A stretch of 64,000 nt of DNA from Ipomoea triloba (GCF_003576645.1 NC_044917.1:21393868-21457867); one strand, 5' to 3'; counted from the first letter of the stretch, positions 22,882 to 34,871 are shown. Notes: generated by a model from the sequence alone, not told the origin. Program-made: numbers and translations.

Positions 22882-23245
22882 CTCCCGTCAAGTAGCTAGC
22901 GAGATCAGATCCCGTGCCGACCCTAAGGGACTAGAGTGTGGTGTTTTTGAAACCAAGCCTTTGGCTTGACCTAGAAAAATACTCTCCCGTCAGGTAGCTA
23001 GCAAGATCGGATCTCGTGCCGGCCCTAAGAAAATAGAGTGTGGTGTTTTCGCAACAAAGCCTTAAGCTTTACCCAAAAAACACCCTCCCGTCAGGTAGCT
23101 AGCGAGATCGGATCTCGTGCCGGGGCTAAGGGAATAGAGTGTGGTGTTTTCGTAACAAAGCCTTAAGCTTTACCTTGGAAACACCCTCCCGTCAGGTAGC
23201 TAGCGAGATCGGATCTCGTACCGACCCTAAGGGAATAGAGTTTAT
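22882..23245. repeat. Four tandem copies of a ~101-bp unit
   Basis: Each unit begins CTCCCGTCA(A/G)GTAGCTAGC and runs through GATC(A/G)GATC(C/T)CGT. It then passes GCCG..CTAAG..AATAGAGTGTGGTGTTTT to AAGCCTT..GCTT.ACC. Starts are near 22882, 22983, 23085 and 23185; the last copy is truncated into a (TTTTA)n tract. Such arrays are common in non-coding interiors of large LTR retrotransposons. Confidence 0.85.
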
Positions 23246-23289
23246 TTTATTTTATTTTATTTTTACGGAATTAGTCACGACGGACCATG

Positions 23290-23940
23290 ACCACTAGGTA
23301 CACTGAAAAATTGTGGACGCCACTTGAGGAGGCGGACACGCTTGAGGAGGCGACGCCACTTAATGAGGAGGACGCCACTTGAGGAAGCGACGCCGTGGAT
23401 GAGGAGGTGACGTCGTGGATGAAGAGGCGGACGCCGTGGATGAGGAGGCGACGCCATTGAGAAAGCAACGCCACTTGATGAGGAGGACGCCGCTTGAGGA
23501 GGCGACGCCGTGGATAAAGAGGCGACGTCGTGGATGAGGAGGCGGACGCCGTGGATGAGGAGGCGATGCAACTTGAGGAGGCGACGCGGCTTGAGGAGGC
23601 GACATCGTGGATGAGGAGGCGACGCCACTTGATGGGGAGGCGTAGCCGTGGATGAGGAGGCGGACGCCGTGGATGAGGAGGCGACACAGCTTGAGGAGGC
23701 GACGCCACTTGATGAGGAGGACGCCGCATGAAGAGGCGACGCCGTGGATGAGGAGGCGATGTCATGGATGAGGAAACAGACGCCGTGGATGAAGAGGCGA
23801 CGTCGTGAATGAGGAGGCAGACGTTGTGAATGAGGAGGCAACACGGCTTGAGGAGGCGACGCCACTTGTGGAGGTGGCGCCACTTGATGAGGAGGCGTCG
23901 CCGTAGATGAGGAGGCGACGCCGTGGATGAGGATGGTGCT
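23290..23940. repeat. GC-rich minisatellite (GATGAGGAGGCGACGCC type)
   Basis: About 650 bp consist of variants of GTGGATGAGGAGGCGACGCC and CACTTGATGAGGAGG, a periodicity of roughly 27-30 bp with higher-order alternation. The long Ser/Pro/His-rich frames on the minus strand are translations of the repeat and are not called as genes. Confidence 0.85.
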
Positions 23941-24463
23941 TTCATTGAGAGATGAACTCAAGACCTCCCACTTACCAAACGGGTGTTCTAACCACCTAGC
24001 ATCGCCTTCCTATTTCTCCGCATTTCGAGTCGGGCCAGCTCCATCAAGCGTCTTGAGCGTCGTTTCTTCATCTCTGTGCCTGTTTTCTTTAGATCCATGA
24101 ATCCTAAAAAAAAAAAAATCAATCATCACCCTCACCAGCGCAAGGCCTCGGCACTAGGCCGAGGTGCAAGGCCTCGACTCAATGTCGAGGCGCAAGCCAA
24201 ACGAAAAAAAAATATAATAATACAAAGTCGTACCAAGTCAAAAGTATTGGGGCAGGACTGAAGGAGCAGTGAAACAACCTAATCCGGGAGAGTTTTGTAC
24301 ACAAAAAGGGAGGCTTATAAAAGGAAGGAGAATCATGGCAACTACTTTGAAGATTAGGAAATATTTCACAAATCGAAGGAATTTCCTTTTGGGATCCTAT
24401 GCAATAGATTTTTGCCTAGTACCAAATTATTACTCCCAAACTACCTCGGCCACTCTCGCTAGC
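23941..24463. other. Retroelement interior with a tRNA-like block
   Basis: Minus-strand sequence at about 23945-24005 (GGTGGTTAGAACACCCG..., then GGTCTTGAGTTCATCTC) resembles a tRNA anticodon arm plus T-loop, but a full cloverleaf is not apparent. CGAGGC words and A runs follow. Near 24443 the word CTCGGCCACTCTCGCTAGCTAGG recalls the 101-bp units. No gene is seen. Confidence 0.35.
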
Positions 24464-24481
24464 TAGGGAGTGGGGGCCTGG
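24464..24481 (+). other. Polypurine tract-like sequence
   Basis: AGGGAGTGGGGGCCTGG directly precedes TGACAGGGTAATTGGG. It corresponds to the minus-strand GGGAGTAGGGGGGCTGG|TGATAGGTTAATTGGG at 22490-22460. Confidence 0.5.
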
Positions 24482-27230
24482 TGACAGGGTAATTGGGTAG
24501 GTACCCGACCCGGAATCATATGCAGGACCCGAAGGCAACGAATGGGCATGTGAGGAAGTCAAACATGCCGTTACGCATTAAAGAGGAGGAGCCACTCCAA
24601 CGGCTCCTCGGTATTATCATCCACTTACTAACACATTGAAGAGGCCACTTAGTACACATTGAAGAGGAAGCATATGTTACAAAGAGTCGTTGCACTCCAG
24701 AATATAAAAAGGGAACCACATTGTAGAAGTGGGACACGCAACATTACTAGACAACACGCAACGTTGCACTCCAGCTTCGGCGGTGTGCCATTTTCCGTTC
24801 GGCCAGCGGCGGCGATAGGATCAGACGGTGGCTCCTCGTTCTCTCCTCCGGCATCGAGTGGACGACAGCTTCTCTCCGGCGGACCTTGTTCCTCTCTCGG
24901 CGAAGCAGAGTAGTAATTAGAGGTAAGCTTAGGCTGTTAAGCGTTATTATTATTTATAAGCTTAGTTAGTTTGATTAATTAGTTAATTAATTAATGGATT
25001 ATGATTAATAGGTGATTATGATAATTAGTCCTTGTAATCTAAGCCTAACTAGTTGATTATATTGGCTAGGGAGATGATTACCAGATCATTGGTTGTCCAT
25101 TATAGGTGTTGACTAATTCTCATATGGGTTAGTAATGACAGATTAGGATTGATAAATAATGGGCTCATTATGAATGATGATCATCATATTATTGTAGCTT
25201 AGGTAATATTGATCCTTATTAATGCCTAAGGATGATTATGGTTCGATTAGTGATTAATTATAGACCTCGGGTGATGGTTATAATGGGACAATTAGGATTA
25301 TTAATATCATTATTATTAGTAGCCATTAGTGATGGTATTAGACTCAATTAATTCTCAGGTTCATAATTGTGGACTTGCTTTTGAGTCGAGCCTAGAGTTG
25401 GTGATTGCGTTTGGATTGTTAAAGCTTCAAGAGGTAATCTTCCATGTTACACTAAAACCTACTTTCACTCGTGAATATATGAATATTATTTGGTGTTGTG
25501 GAATCCTGTGGAATTTCTTGGGGTTTAGCTTTTGATTTGTTGGGTTGTGAACCTACATTGTGGATCTATGGACTTGTGTTCATTATCCTTGCATCTTGAT
25601 GAATATGAGTATTTATTGTTATGGATTTCATGTATTATTGACCTCTGAGATGTGTAATCTGATCATATTTCGTATTCTGGAAATGAGTATCGTGTATTCT
25701 GGAATTTGGGTTGGGTTTGCACTTGCGATGCACTTGGGCGGTATAATGTGTCCCGTCCGAGAGCCCCGCATGTTTTTGACAGAAGGAGGTGGCGGAGGGT
25801 GTTGTTTCGCCGTGGGAGTCCGCCTCTTCGTCAGGAAGAGTGCGGCGGACCAGAGGACTCCACCGAGGTGTTCTGTCAGTTGGGGCGGAAGGTGGTGGCG
25901 GTACGTGGTGTTTCGCCAATGTTTTCCTTCAGTTCATTTTCTGGTCTGTTCCAGTAATTGTTTTATGGTCTATTGACTCTGTTGTTTCATATTTTATTTT
26001 GGAATATGTCCTGAACTTATTGTTGAGTATTCTACCTTGATTGTTGAGTAATTATTCTTGATCGTTGGTCACTTATCTTGACTTATTGAGCTAGTATTGT
26101 TGGATTGATTCTTTGGTCATTATCCTGAGTATGTCATGTGTTCATATTCTGAGTTGAGCATTGTTGGTTTGAGTAATTCCTTTGGGAATGAATCTGAATT
26201 TGGTATGTGGAGACCTCGAGTCCTTATGAGCATTCCTTTGGCTTATTGAATCTTTAATATCCTTGGGAAGTGGTTGATGGAGTTGTGGCTTTACTTGTGG
26301 TTGGTATTATGAGAGGAATTGTTTGGGCATTACGTGCCTCTGTGTTTGGGCATTGTATGCCTCTGTGGTTGGGCTTTGTGCCTCTGTGTTTGGGCATTGT
26401 ATGCCTATGTGGTTGGGCTCTGTGCCTCTGTGGTTGGGCTTCGTGCCTCTGTGGTTGGGCTTTGTGCCTCTGTGTTGTGACATTGGTATGGTGGTTCGGT
26501 ATGATGGTTGGTATGATGGTTTGGTGTTTGTGGTTTGGACTTTATCCTTTGTATTGTGGTTTGGGGTCACTCTAAGAGAGTGATGTGAGATTGTGTTTGG
26601 TTGGTTTCACTTGTGGGTATTCTGTTGAAGTTATGACTCAGTTGGTATCTTGTTATAGAACTATTGTGTTATGAATTCGTTCCTTGATATTGGATTCATT
26701 TCGAAGTGTCTTTGGTTTGTGATTCATTCAGCTTGTTGTTGTTGAGTCATCTGATTTAAAACAAAGAACAATTTCGTTGGTGCGTATATTCTATACGTGT
26801 GTAAACCTATTTACAACCTATGCTATACTATGTATTTCTCACAAGTGTGAGTGGTTGATTACTTAGCATTTCTTTGCTAATGTTTTCATAACTGTTTTCC
26901 AGGTATGGAGTAGACTGAGCCGCGAGAGCGCTAGTGATAGGTCTACCTCACCTTATGCTTAGTCTAGTGATCTATTGGATCTGTTTAGACGTTTTTCAGG
27001 CCTATGTGCCTCAGACTATGATTATGTATAGACTATTTCAGTTATGTTTACTTGATGGATTAGTATTGTGGATTCTTAGCTTGTGCATCTAGGTTCAGAT
27101 TTACCTGGATGTGGCATGACACCCTTTGAGTACTAGTATGCTTCCGCTTTATTCTGTTGTTAGTTTTGAGATTTGCTAATTTTTATGATTAAGTTTATGC
27201 CTATCTCAGCGTGAAAATTTAGGGGTGTCA
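24482..27230 (+). repeat. Large LTR-like block (possible solo or tandem gypsy LTR)
   Basis: It starts TGACAGGGTAATTGGG after a polypurine tract. GAATATAAAAAGGG (about 24701) is a promoter-like TATA box, followed by a GC-rich leader-like section. The block ends GGGGTGTCACA. Just beyond is AGTATTAGAGTT, which resembles a decayed tRNA-Met primer site (TGGTATCAGAGC). The right boundary and single-LTR interpretation are inferred, since no second copy is in the window. Alternatively the LTR ends near 24770 and the rest is another repeat. The overlapping frames at 25560-26040 have no recognised domain. Confidence 0.35.
26325..26480 (+). repeat. ~21-bp minisatellite (CTCTGTGGTTGGGCTTTGTGC)
   Basis: Seven to eight tandem variants of TGCCTCTGTG(G/T)TTGGGC(A/T)TTG are present. 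The 'CLCGWALCLCGWA' type translations are repeat artefacts. Confidence 0.85.
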
Positions 27231-28342
27231 CAGTATTAGAGTTCTGTAGTTTCTAAAAGAGTGTTTGGTTAATGGAATAATGGTTATGAGTAATTTTTGG
27301 ATTGGGTGAGTTGGGCAGTGTGAAAGGGTTGATCTTTGATGTGGGAGTTTTGAAAATTTTCTGCCATGATTAACAGATACTTGTATACTTGTACAACTGT
27401 TCATGAACAATTCTTTACTATGAATGGTTTCTAGTAGTTAACTAGTTATGTAGAATTTGAGGTTGTTTACTTGCTTTTTTGTTGGCACTCCATCTTTTGT
27501 TTTAATTAAACATTGAGTTATTGGTAATTGGTATTTTTGGAGTCTGGATACTGATATGACAATTAATTGTTGAATTTATTTGAATACTTTGTGTATTGTT
27601 GGTTTTTTCTGCGGTTATATATTTACCTTCAGTCGGTTTCGGTCTGTTATGGATGTCAAAAATTTAAGTTTGTTTTTCGGTTATTCGGTCGGTGACACAT
27701 AACCGACCGACCGTTTGCTCACCCCTAATTTTGTGTGTGTGCGTTTTTTTTTTCTGTAATTTTTTTTGTTGATTTGATACTAATCTTAGACTACCTACGG
27801 CTACCTTTTCATCACAATGCATGCAGTTAAATAGTTTGTCACTTTGTACATAAACATTTTTAAATAGTGGCTACATCCTATATACCAATTATTTTTGTCG
27901 TCAAGATTGATGCTGATTTTGTCTTTAATCCAAGTAGGTTGATTGTAGAAAATGAAATGAATTGTAAATTTATATTAGTTCTAATATATTTAAATAATGT
28001 ACAATAAGTATTTTCCATACAAGATTAATGAACGCTACAACAGTAGCTATTTTTGAAATTTCTTCTTTTTCTGAATTTAAAAGATTGATTCTAGCAATTC
28101 TGTAGTCTCAACATTTTTTCAATGCATCATGTCACAATGTTCTATTTCCCTACATTGACATTTTTAATAATAAATTTTAAATCAATTTATTGGGTTATTT
28201 AAATATCTTCTTTGTCAACAAATCCTCTCTAAGTAGTTAATATGATTGGTTTCAAACTATTTTTTTTAAAAAAAATTTCCATGTTATTAACATAATACTT
28301 GGTAAATAAATATATAGCATTATTTTGTAGTATAACTTTGAT
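27231..28342. other. Non-genic stretch with a Tourist-type end
   Basis: AGAGTGTTTGGTTAATGGAATAATGG at about 27257 is a Tourist/PIF-type left end. Near 27625-27730 CGGTCGGTTTCGGTC and ACCGACCGACCG occur, similar to known MITE ends. No gene is seen; the remainder is AT-rich. Confidence 0.4.
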
Positions 28343-28730
28343 GAGTTAATTCCATTTTTGGTCTTAGATTTATAGGTGACAATTCACTTTTAGTCTTTTT
28401 TTATTAAAACATCCTCATTTGGTCCTAGTATTATTGTGGCATGATCATTTTTAGTCATCCATCAACAAAATCGTTAAATACAAAGACATTTCAATCTTTT
28501 TTATACAAAGTTGTTGAACCGCTATATTTTTATGTTTATTTTTTAAAAAAACATCCATAATTGAAGACCGAAATGTCATTGTATTTAACGATATTTAAAC
28601 TGTTTTGTTGATAAATGACCAAAAATAGTCATGTCACAATAATACTAGGACCAAAAGTGGATGTTCTAATAAAAAATGACTAAAAGTGGACTGCCGCCTA
28701 TAAATCTAGGACCAAAAATGAAATTAACTC
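28343..28730. mobile_element. Fold-back MITE with 10-bp target duplication
   Basis: GAGTTAATTCCATTTTTGGTC at the left is mirrored by GACCAAAAATGAAATTAACTC-type sequence at the right. Complementarity continues through most of the 388 bp. The flanking direct repeat is TAACTTTGAT (28333-28342 and 28731-28740), a Mutator-type length. The 54058-54427 element is clearly the same family. Confidence 0.9.
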
Positions 28731-28740
28731 TAACTTTGAT

Positions 28741-29288
28741 ACTTAATTACAAGGTAGTGTAAAAAGAAAACAATAAAAAATGTAGTGAATATAATTAATT
28801 AATAAATTTGAAGGAAAGGAATCTTTGCATTGTATAAAATATAGAGAATATAACTAATGAAATTATATCTCTTTTTAAATCTTTTGATAATGAATACACA
28901 ACCAAAAATAATAATCATTCCATTACCATGAACCAAACACACTCTTAGTTTCAAAAAAAAAAAAAAAATACACAACCAAACAATAATCATTCCAATTTCA
29001 CCATACTACCAAACATGCAAAATAATTTCACAAAAACTAATTACCATTACCAAGAACCAAACACACTCTTAGTTTTACCAATAAATAGTAAACATGATAA
29101 ACAAAATAGGACAGATGGAATAATTGATACAATTTTCAACAAAATAGAAAAAGAAGATTTTATGATTTTTAACCAAATATCACAAATTAAAAATATTTTT
29201 TAAAAATGTATCTTTCTCTAAAAGTATATTTTCCAAGGTTTCAAATAGCCCAAAATAGATATTTGATTGAATTGACTTCTACCAAACC

Positions 29289-29326
<38 letters not shown>

Positions 29327-29863
29327 CTCACAACAGCTAATCCTTGGCATCCACCAAAACCATATTAATTAGTAATTTGCTCCCCTAATCAGATTTTAGA
29401 TTCCTTTTAAATCAATAATAGAGAATATGCACTTTCTAAAATAATTTATGCCAAGTACAGATGTGCTTCTGAAATTGACAGCCAAACCACTATTGCTATA
29501 CCAAACCAGACTTCTTCTACTCTGTTTCTGGAAGCAATTTCTCAAATAATAATAAGAATATTATAGTAAAATAAAGAAACAGAACCAATTTTCACCCAAT
29601 CCCCACTGGGATTCGCCAAGATTTCATTTTCTTCCCTTCTCTTGAGCTGTCTTAGCAAATAAATCCCAACTTTTCAAGAAAAGTCTTTGACACAACTACC
29701 CAGTCTAATGACATTCCAACAATTTCTTCTCCCCCTTTGTTAATCTCAATTCTCAGCTCTTCCTCTTTGTTCTTTTGTAGAGAAAACCTTTAAAGCTCTG
29801 ATCTTTATTTCTTTCTGGAGACAATCAGTACTGATTGCCTTTTCCCATAGTCTTGGGTTGAGA
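28741..29863. other. Tourist-type ends, poly-A run and IRX10-L promoter region
   Basis: The right end CATGAACCAAACACACTCTTAG occurs at 28928 and a near-identical copy at 29051, so two Tourist-like copies abut. A run of about 33 A lies at 29290-29322. From about 29580 to the ATG at 29864 the sequence is CT-rich and probably holds promoter and 5' UTR. A clear TATA box is not assigned. Confidence 0.45.
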
Positions 29864-32800
29864 ATGAGGAATTTCAGATTGGGATTTGTTTTGCTTCTTT
29901 GTCTTGCTCCTGCATTTGAAATTGGAGCTTTCAAGTTTCATAGTAGTCGTCATACAGAGAGAATAGAAGGTAAAGACTTCGATTTTCTTCCTTCTTTTGT
30001 TACATTTTACTTGGATATTTTGATTATCTGGGTTTCATGAGTGTTTGGGCTTCAATTCTCTTGCTTCATTTGGTGTTGTCTTGTCTAATAACTTCTAGGC
30101 CATCTGAGCATCATCATTGAAAGCTAGGGTTTTTTTTGGTGATTTGCCTTTAAGTTTGGGACCTTTTGGATTTCTTTTTATTGAGAAATATAAGTTGAGA
30201 TTCACATGGTTCTTGTGATTGTGAAACTGGTTTGAGGATTGTGGTCATAGTTTCATTTTAGCTTTTTTAGGTGCTTTTGAACTGAAGCTTTATATTGATC
30301 ATGTTGAGAATTCTGTTGTTATCTTTGTGATAAGTTCAAGCTTAGATGCTTCCAAGCTTATTCTGTGTTAGACATGATTGGTGTAGGCCAATGGGAGCTA
30401 GCTAGTTTCATTCTGAAATTTATTCTGACAGTATAGGTTTTCATCCTATAGCACAAAAAATGTGATTTGTTGGGTAACCCCAAGCCAAGATGGCAAGAGA
30501 TCCACATTTGTAACCACAAAGTCATGAGTTCGAATCCTTGCTCCCTTAGTTTGAGCCGGTCAGTTATAAGAAACCTAGGCTGGTTTACTTCTTTACAATC
30601 CTTTGCTGGCTAGAGTCACAAGGCGGGGGTTTACCTACACCCAAAAGGGTTGTGGGGTTTCCCTCATCATCCAAAAAAAAAAAAATGATTTGAGTGCGTT
30701 CCTTCCGCAATTTTATTCCTTGTAAATCCTGAGAAAATTCAAAGAGAAGTGAGTTTGATTAGCTGAAAATATGCATCAAAGGGATAGAACTGAAAGGGCT
30801 ACAATTTCTTATGTGATTAGTTTGCACAAGGCCGACTCTGTGCTTCCTCATTTGATGCGGTATAAAACAGCTTGTCGGATTCAGAATTTAATGCTTAGAC
30901 AATGGATTCAAATTCTCATGTCAGAGGTTGAGAATGTGGTGATCTTTTGTTTTCAGGTGATTTTGTAGGGTTTGGGCTTATTAGTGGATCTGCTCAACTG
31001 TTATGGAGTTAATCTCCAATTGGGCATCCAGAAGTACTAGGAATTAATATTAAATTCGGTACCTAGAATTAAAAGAATGAGTAGATTTTCAAAAGGTTCA
31101 ATATAAATATATAATGGTGTATAACAGTTTTGTAGATTACTCGGGGACGTACTTGCATGTCCACATTTTTCTTGCTCTGAAGTCATCGATCTATGGGCAT
31201 TTAGTTGCAGTTTTATTGTGAATTCAGGTAGTGCTGGTGATGTCTTGGAAGATAATCCAGTTGGAAGGTTAAAAGTTTTTGTGTATGAGCTTCCAAGCAA
31301 ATACAACAAAAAAATTCTCCAGAAGGATCAAAGATGCCTTAACCATATGTTTGCTGCCGAGATCTACATGCACCGGTTCCTTTTATCTAGCCCCGTCCGA
31401 ACCCTTAATCCCGAGGAAGCTGACTGGTTTTACACTCCAGTGTACACTACCTGTGACCTGACGCCAAATGGACTTCCTTTACCCTTCAAGTCGCCTCGTA
31501 TGATGAGGAGTGCAATACAACTTATTGCTTCTAACTGGCCTTACTGGAATAGGACAGAGGGGGCGGATCACTTCTTCATTGTGCCACATGATTTTGGTGC
31601 TTGTTTTCATTATCAAGTAAGAAACCTCTCTCTCTATTTCTCCACTGCCCTCTTCGGTCTTCACAACCCGAAAAAATTTTGAAAATTAAGCCAAGAGAAA
31701 TTCTCTGATCTAGATAGGTTATTTGCTATAATTGATCTTGTTATATTACTCTCAAATTTTAACCTTTACTAGATGATCAAAATTCATTTGTTTTTGGGGT
31801 GACGAGGGAAACCCGCAGCCAGTACCCAAGGGTGTGCACTGGGTAAATCCCGCCTTGTGATCTTAGCCGACAAAAAACCACAAGAAAGTAAACCAACCTA
31901 GGTTGCCCATAGCTGACCGGCTCATACCAAGAAGGCTGGGATTCGAACTCGTGACAATATCAAAATTCATTTGTTGTTGCCACATCATGTTGTTCTGGTT
32001 GCAGGAGGAAAAAGCTATTGAAAGAGGGATTCTTCGACTACTCCAGCGAGCTACCTTGGTTCAAACTTTTGGACAGCGTAATCATGTCTGCTTGAAGGAC
32101 GGTTCCATCACTATTCCCCCGTATGCTCCGCCACAGAAAATGCAAACCCATTTGATCCCTCCAGAAACTCCACGATCCATTTTTGTTTACTTTCGAGGTC
32201 TGTTCTATGATGTTGGTAATGATCCAGAAGGTGGTTATTATGCAAGGTATTTGTCTCACCATACCTATAACCTATTTGGTAATGGATTATTAAGAGTTTT
32301 AACTTTTCCATTGCATTTAATTACCTTCATGGAAACACAAATGAATTTTTGTAATAATCTTCAAAGATGGGGTAAATAGACACCAACATAAAGCTAGGTT
32401 TTAGTTTTGCCTAGTTACCAAACACATCAGAGCTCGTTATCTAACATGTCATGTTATTACTTTCCAGAGGTGCCCGGGCTGCGGTGTGGGAGAACTTTAA
32501 GGATAATCCTCTGTTCGACATTTCTACTGAGCATCCAACTACCTACTACGAGGACATGCAGCGAGCTATCTTCTGTTTGTGCCCACTTGGATGGGCCCCG
32601 TGGAGTCCAAGATTGGTTGAAGCAGTAATATTCGGGTGCATCCCGGTTATCATAGCAGACGACATTGTGTTGCCTTTTGCTGATGCAATCCCATGGGAAG
32701 ATATTGGAGTATTTGTAGCGGAGAAGGATGTCCCCAACTTGGATACGATTCTCACTTCCATTCGACCCGAAGAAATACTGAGGAAGCAGAGATTGCTTGC

Positions 32801-32981
32801 CAACCCTTCAATGAAGCAGGCAATGTTGTTCCCACAACCCGCTCAATCAGGGGACGCTTTCCATCAAATTTTGAATGGACTTGCTCGGAAGTTGCCTCAC
32901 GACAGGAGCGTCTACTTGAAGCCTGGCGAGAAGGTCTTGAACTGGACCGCCGGCCCTGTAGGTGATCTGAAGCCTTGGTAG
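29864..32981 (+). CDS. IRX10L: Beta-1,4-xylosyltransferase, IRX10/IRX10-L type (GT47)
   Basis: IRX10 and IRX10-L are Golgi GT47 exostosin-family enzymes that elongate the beta-1,4-xylan backbone. Exons are 29864-29969, 31228-31616, 32005-32246 and 32468-32981, all joined by GT-AG introns with matching phase. They give 416 residues, the usual length of the family. The first exon encodes a hydrophobic signal segment (FRLGFVLLLCLAPAFEIGAF). The body is nearly identical to known IRX10-type proteins, for example LKVFVYELPSKYN, DWFYTPVYTTCDLTPNG, FIVPHDFGACFHYQ, ATLVQTFGQRNHVCLK, FCLCPLGWAPWSPR and IFGCIPVIIADDIVLPFAD. The end is LNWTAGPVGDLKPW and then TAG. No disabling change is visible. Introns 1 and 2 carry SINEs in opposite orientation. 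I cannot separate IRX10 from IRX10-L with certainty. Confidence 0.95.
30470..30685 (+). mobile_element. tRNA-derived SINE in IRX10-L intron 1
   Basis: A tRNA-like head contains the B box GAGTTCGAATCC. The body has CCTAGGCTGGTTTAC and GGCGGGGGTTTACC, and it ends GGGTTTCCCTC...AAAAA. The flanking direct repeat is TGATTTG (30463-30469 and 30686-30692). Confidence 0.85.
31793..31958 (-). mobile_element. SINE of the same family in IRX10-L intron 2, opposite orientation
   Basis: The minus strand reads GAGTTCGAATCCCAGCC (B box), CCTAGGTTGGTTTAC, GGCGGGATTTACCC and GCGGGTTTCCCTC. The target duplication ATCAAAATTCATTTGTT (17 bp) occurs at 31776-31792 and 31959-31975. Confidence 0.9.
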
Positions 32982-33650
32982 AGCCCCTATTCCTTACTGA
33001 TGCATTAGATGGACCATTGTGAGTAGAAGTGTAAATTCCAGTATTACAATTGTGGAGGAGACAGTATTTGTTTTTACAGCAGTAGTTTTGCAGTAGTTAT
33101 AAAAGGTTTTCATGATAGAATGAATATTTGCTGTTAGTTATTAAAACTGCTCATTGTAGAGTGAGTATTTGTTGGCCTCCGTGTGATTGAATTGAAGCCC
33201 CTCCTAGAGGTCTAAAAGCTCGCTCGCTGTTGATAATACTCAGCTTTTATAACGGACAACATTGACGTGGTTTTTTAGTTTCTTCCTTAATACTGTGATA
33301 AAAATTGTTCATTGTAGAGTGTTATAGTAGAATGGCATAACATTGGAGAGGTTAAAATTAAAAGGTTAAAGATTTTTTTTTACCAATTATATATATAGTA
33401 TGTACCAAATAATTATTCTCATTGTTAGTAGAGTTGTATTACATGTGATCTTATTTTACTCGCAACTCTTTATTAAGACATTGGTCATTAGTCATATAAA
33501 ATAAATCTTTTTTGCCATTTTTCTTTTCCTTCCACCCAATCAATGCAAACCACGTAATGTGTCTTGTTAGGAACATTTGTATGTAGATTTTAATGATACC
33601 AACAAATTAGAAATTTTAGACCCTAATTATTTTTATTTCTTAGACTTATG
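32982..33650 (+). other. IRX10-L 3' UTR and downstream sequence
   Basis: About the first 150-350 bases are probably 3' UTR. The rest is AT-rich with no further gene seen. Confidence 0.5.
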
Positions 33651-33651
33651 A

Positions 33652-33720
<69 letters not shown>
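33651..33720. repeat. (CT)n(TA)n microsatellite
   Basis: A run of TCTCTC passes directly into TATATA. The same CT-to-TA transition recurs at 40399-40466. Confidence 0.9.
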
Positions 33721-33722
<2 letters not shown>

Positions 33723-34428
33723 TATTTACTACTCGCTTGCATACTTTATAGCCAACAAACCTTGATAATTTTACAAGAACAAAATACGTGCAAACCAACA
33801 AAAAGGATTAATAAGAATTTCCGTTGTGCAAACTCAACGAGTTGTTGAACCTACCTTTTAGTTTTGCTAGAATGAAAAGTTAAAAAGTTTTCAAAATCTA
33901 ACAAGTCTATTCAACACCCACCCCCAAACTTTGAGTAAACGTACTCCACAACATTATCAAGTACATTCTGATATTTACAAATGCATTTTTCTTGCGTGCA
34001 CTTTATATGTTATGCAATGCACTTTGCAAAGTGCACTTGTAGAGTCACAAATCAATTGTATATATCAAAAAATGCACTTGATAATATTGAGTAATACATC
34101 TGCACATTTGCACCTGAGCACCAATTTTTCTATAATCTGTTTCCCTATACACACACACACACACATGCAAGATCAAATGAGAACAAGGTCCTCCTGTAAA
34201 AAGTGATGACTGATCTCAAGCTATCCATTAAGGTTTATCAATGGTCAGAGGTTTTAGTTAAAAAAATGCAAGGTCAATTTTACAATTATTAAAAATTTTT
34301 AAGAACGTGATTCATTTTATAATTATTACAAATTTGAAAGTTTAGTAATGATAAGGTCCTAACTTTTGATTTCTCAAGATCAAAGGTGTAGATATGTATA
34401 CTTTTTACAGTGTGTGTGTGTGTCGAGG
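33721..34428. other. Non-genic stretch with TGCACTT phrases and (CA)n
   Basis: Bases 33960-34110 repeat the words TGCACTT, GTGCACTT and TGCACATTTG, like the interior of the 39853-40386 element. A short (CA)n lies at 34149-34166. No gene is seen. Confidence 0.4.
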
Positions 34429-34800
34429 AAGGGCACGAGTTGAGTGCGCCAATGCAGGTAGTTCCGCGTCGTCAGCTTTACTGAGATGAAATGGTGAGCC
34501 GCCGTGAGGGCGGTTGGTGTCACCGGCGGAGGAACTGCAGGGGAGACGGCGAGTGTGTTCGCTGCGGTCGGTTTGGCGGCCATATTCAAGGGCGGATTTA
34601 ATTTTGCGTAGTTGGATTTTCGGGAAGGAGAAACGACGAAGGCAAAAAATTAATAAAATTAAAAAAAGGAAGGAATATCCACCTTTCACTTCGGATACCA
34701 GATTAGATTAACGGGTTTGAATTTTCTCAACTGAACAAAGAGAGAGAGAAAGGGAGAGTCCTCTTAACATAGCTAACCTGAGAACTCTCTTAACATACAG
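34429..34800 (-). pseudogene. Ty1/copia fragment: LTR edge, primer site and gag N-terminus
   Basis: On the minus strand the sequence CTGGTATCCGAAGTG (about 34704-34690) resembles a tRNA-Met-type primer site after a possible LTR end. Downstream, the frame 34589-34430 reads AAHHFISVKLTTRNYLHWRT, the N-terminal pattern of copia gag (UBN2 type), and then breaks off. No other pol part lies nearby. Confidence 0.6.
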
Positions 34801-34869
34801 GTTATTGTTACAAGACTAAGTAATAACCAAAAATTATATAATATAAAACAATTACAAATAATATAGTTC

Positions 34870-34871
<2 letters not shown>

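Noticed and set aside
22882..23245. Regularly spaced repeats considered as a CRISPR array
   Set aside because: The units are contiguous ~101-bp tandem copies without distinct spacers, in a plant nuclear context.
23271..23961. Frames of 224 and 228 residues on the minus strand
   Set aside because: They are overlapping translations of a GC-rich minisatellite in different frames, with no domain.
23945..24005. Functional tRNA gene on the minus strand
   Set aside because: Only anticodon-arm-like and T-loop-like pieces are visible; no acceptor stem or complete cloverleaf could be built.
25560..26040. Frames of 138, 94 and 83 residues on both strands
   Set aside because: They overlap in antisense inside an LTR-like block, show no domain, and are open only because of local GC content.
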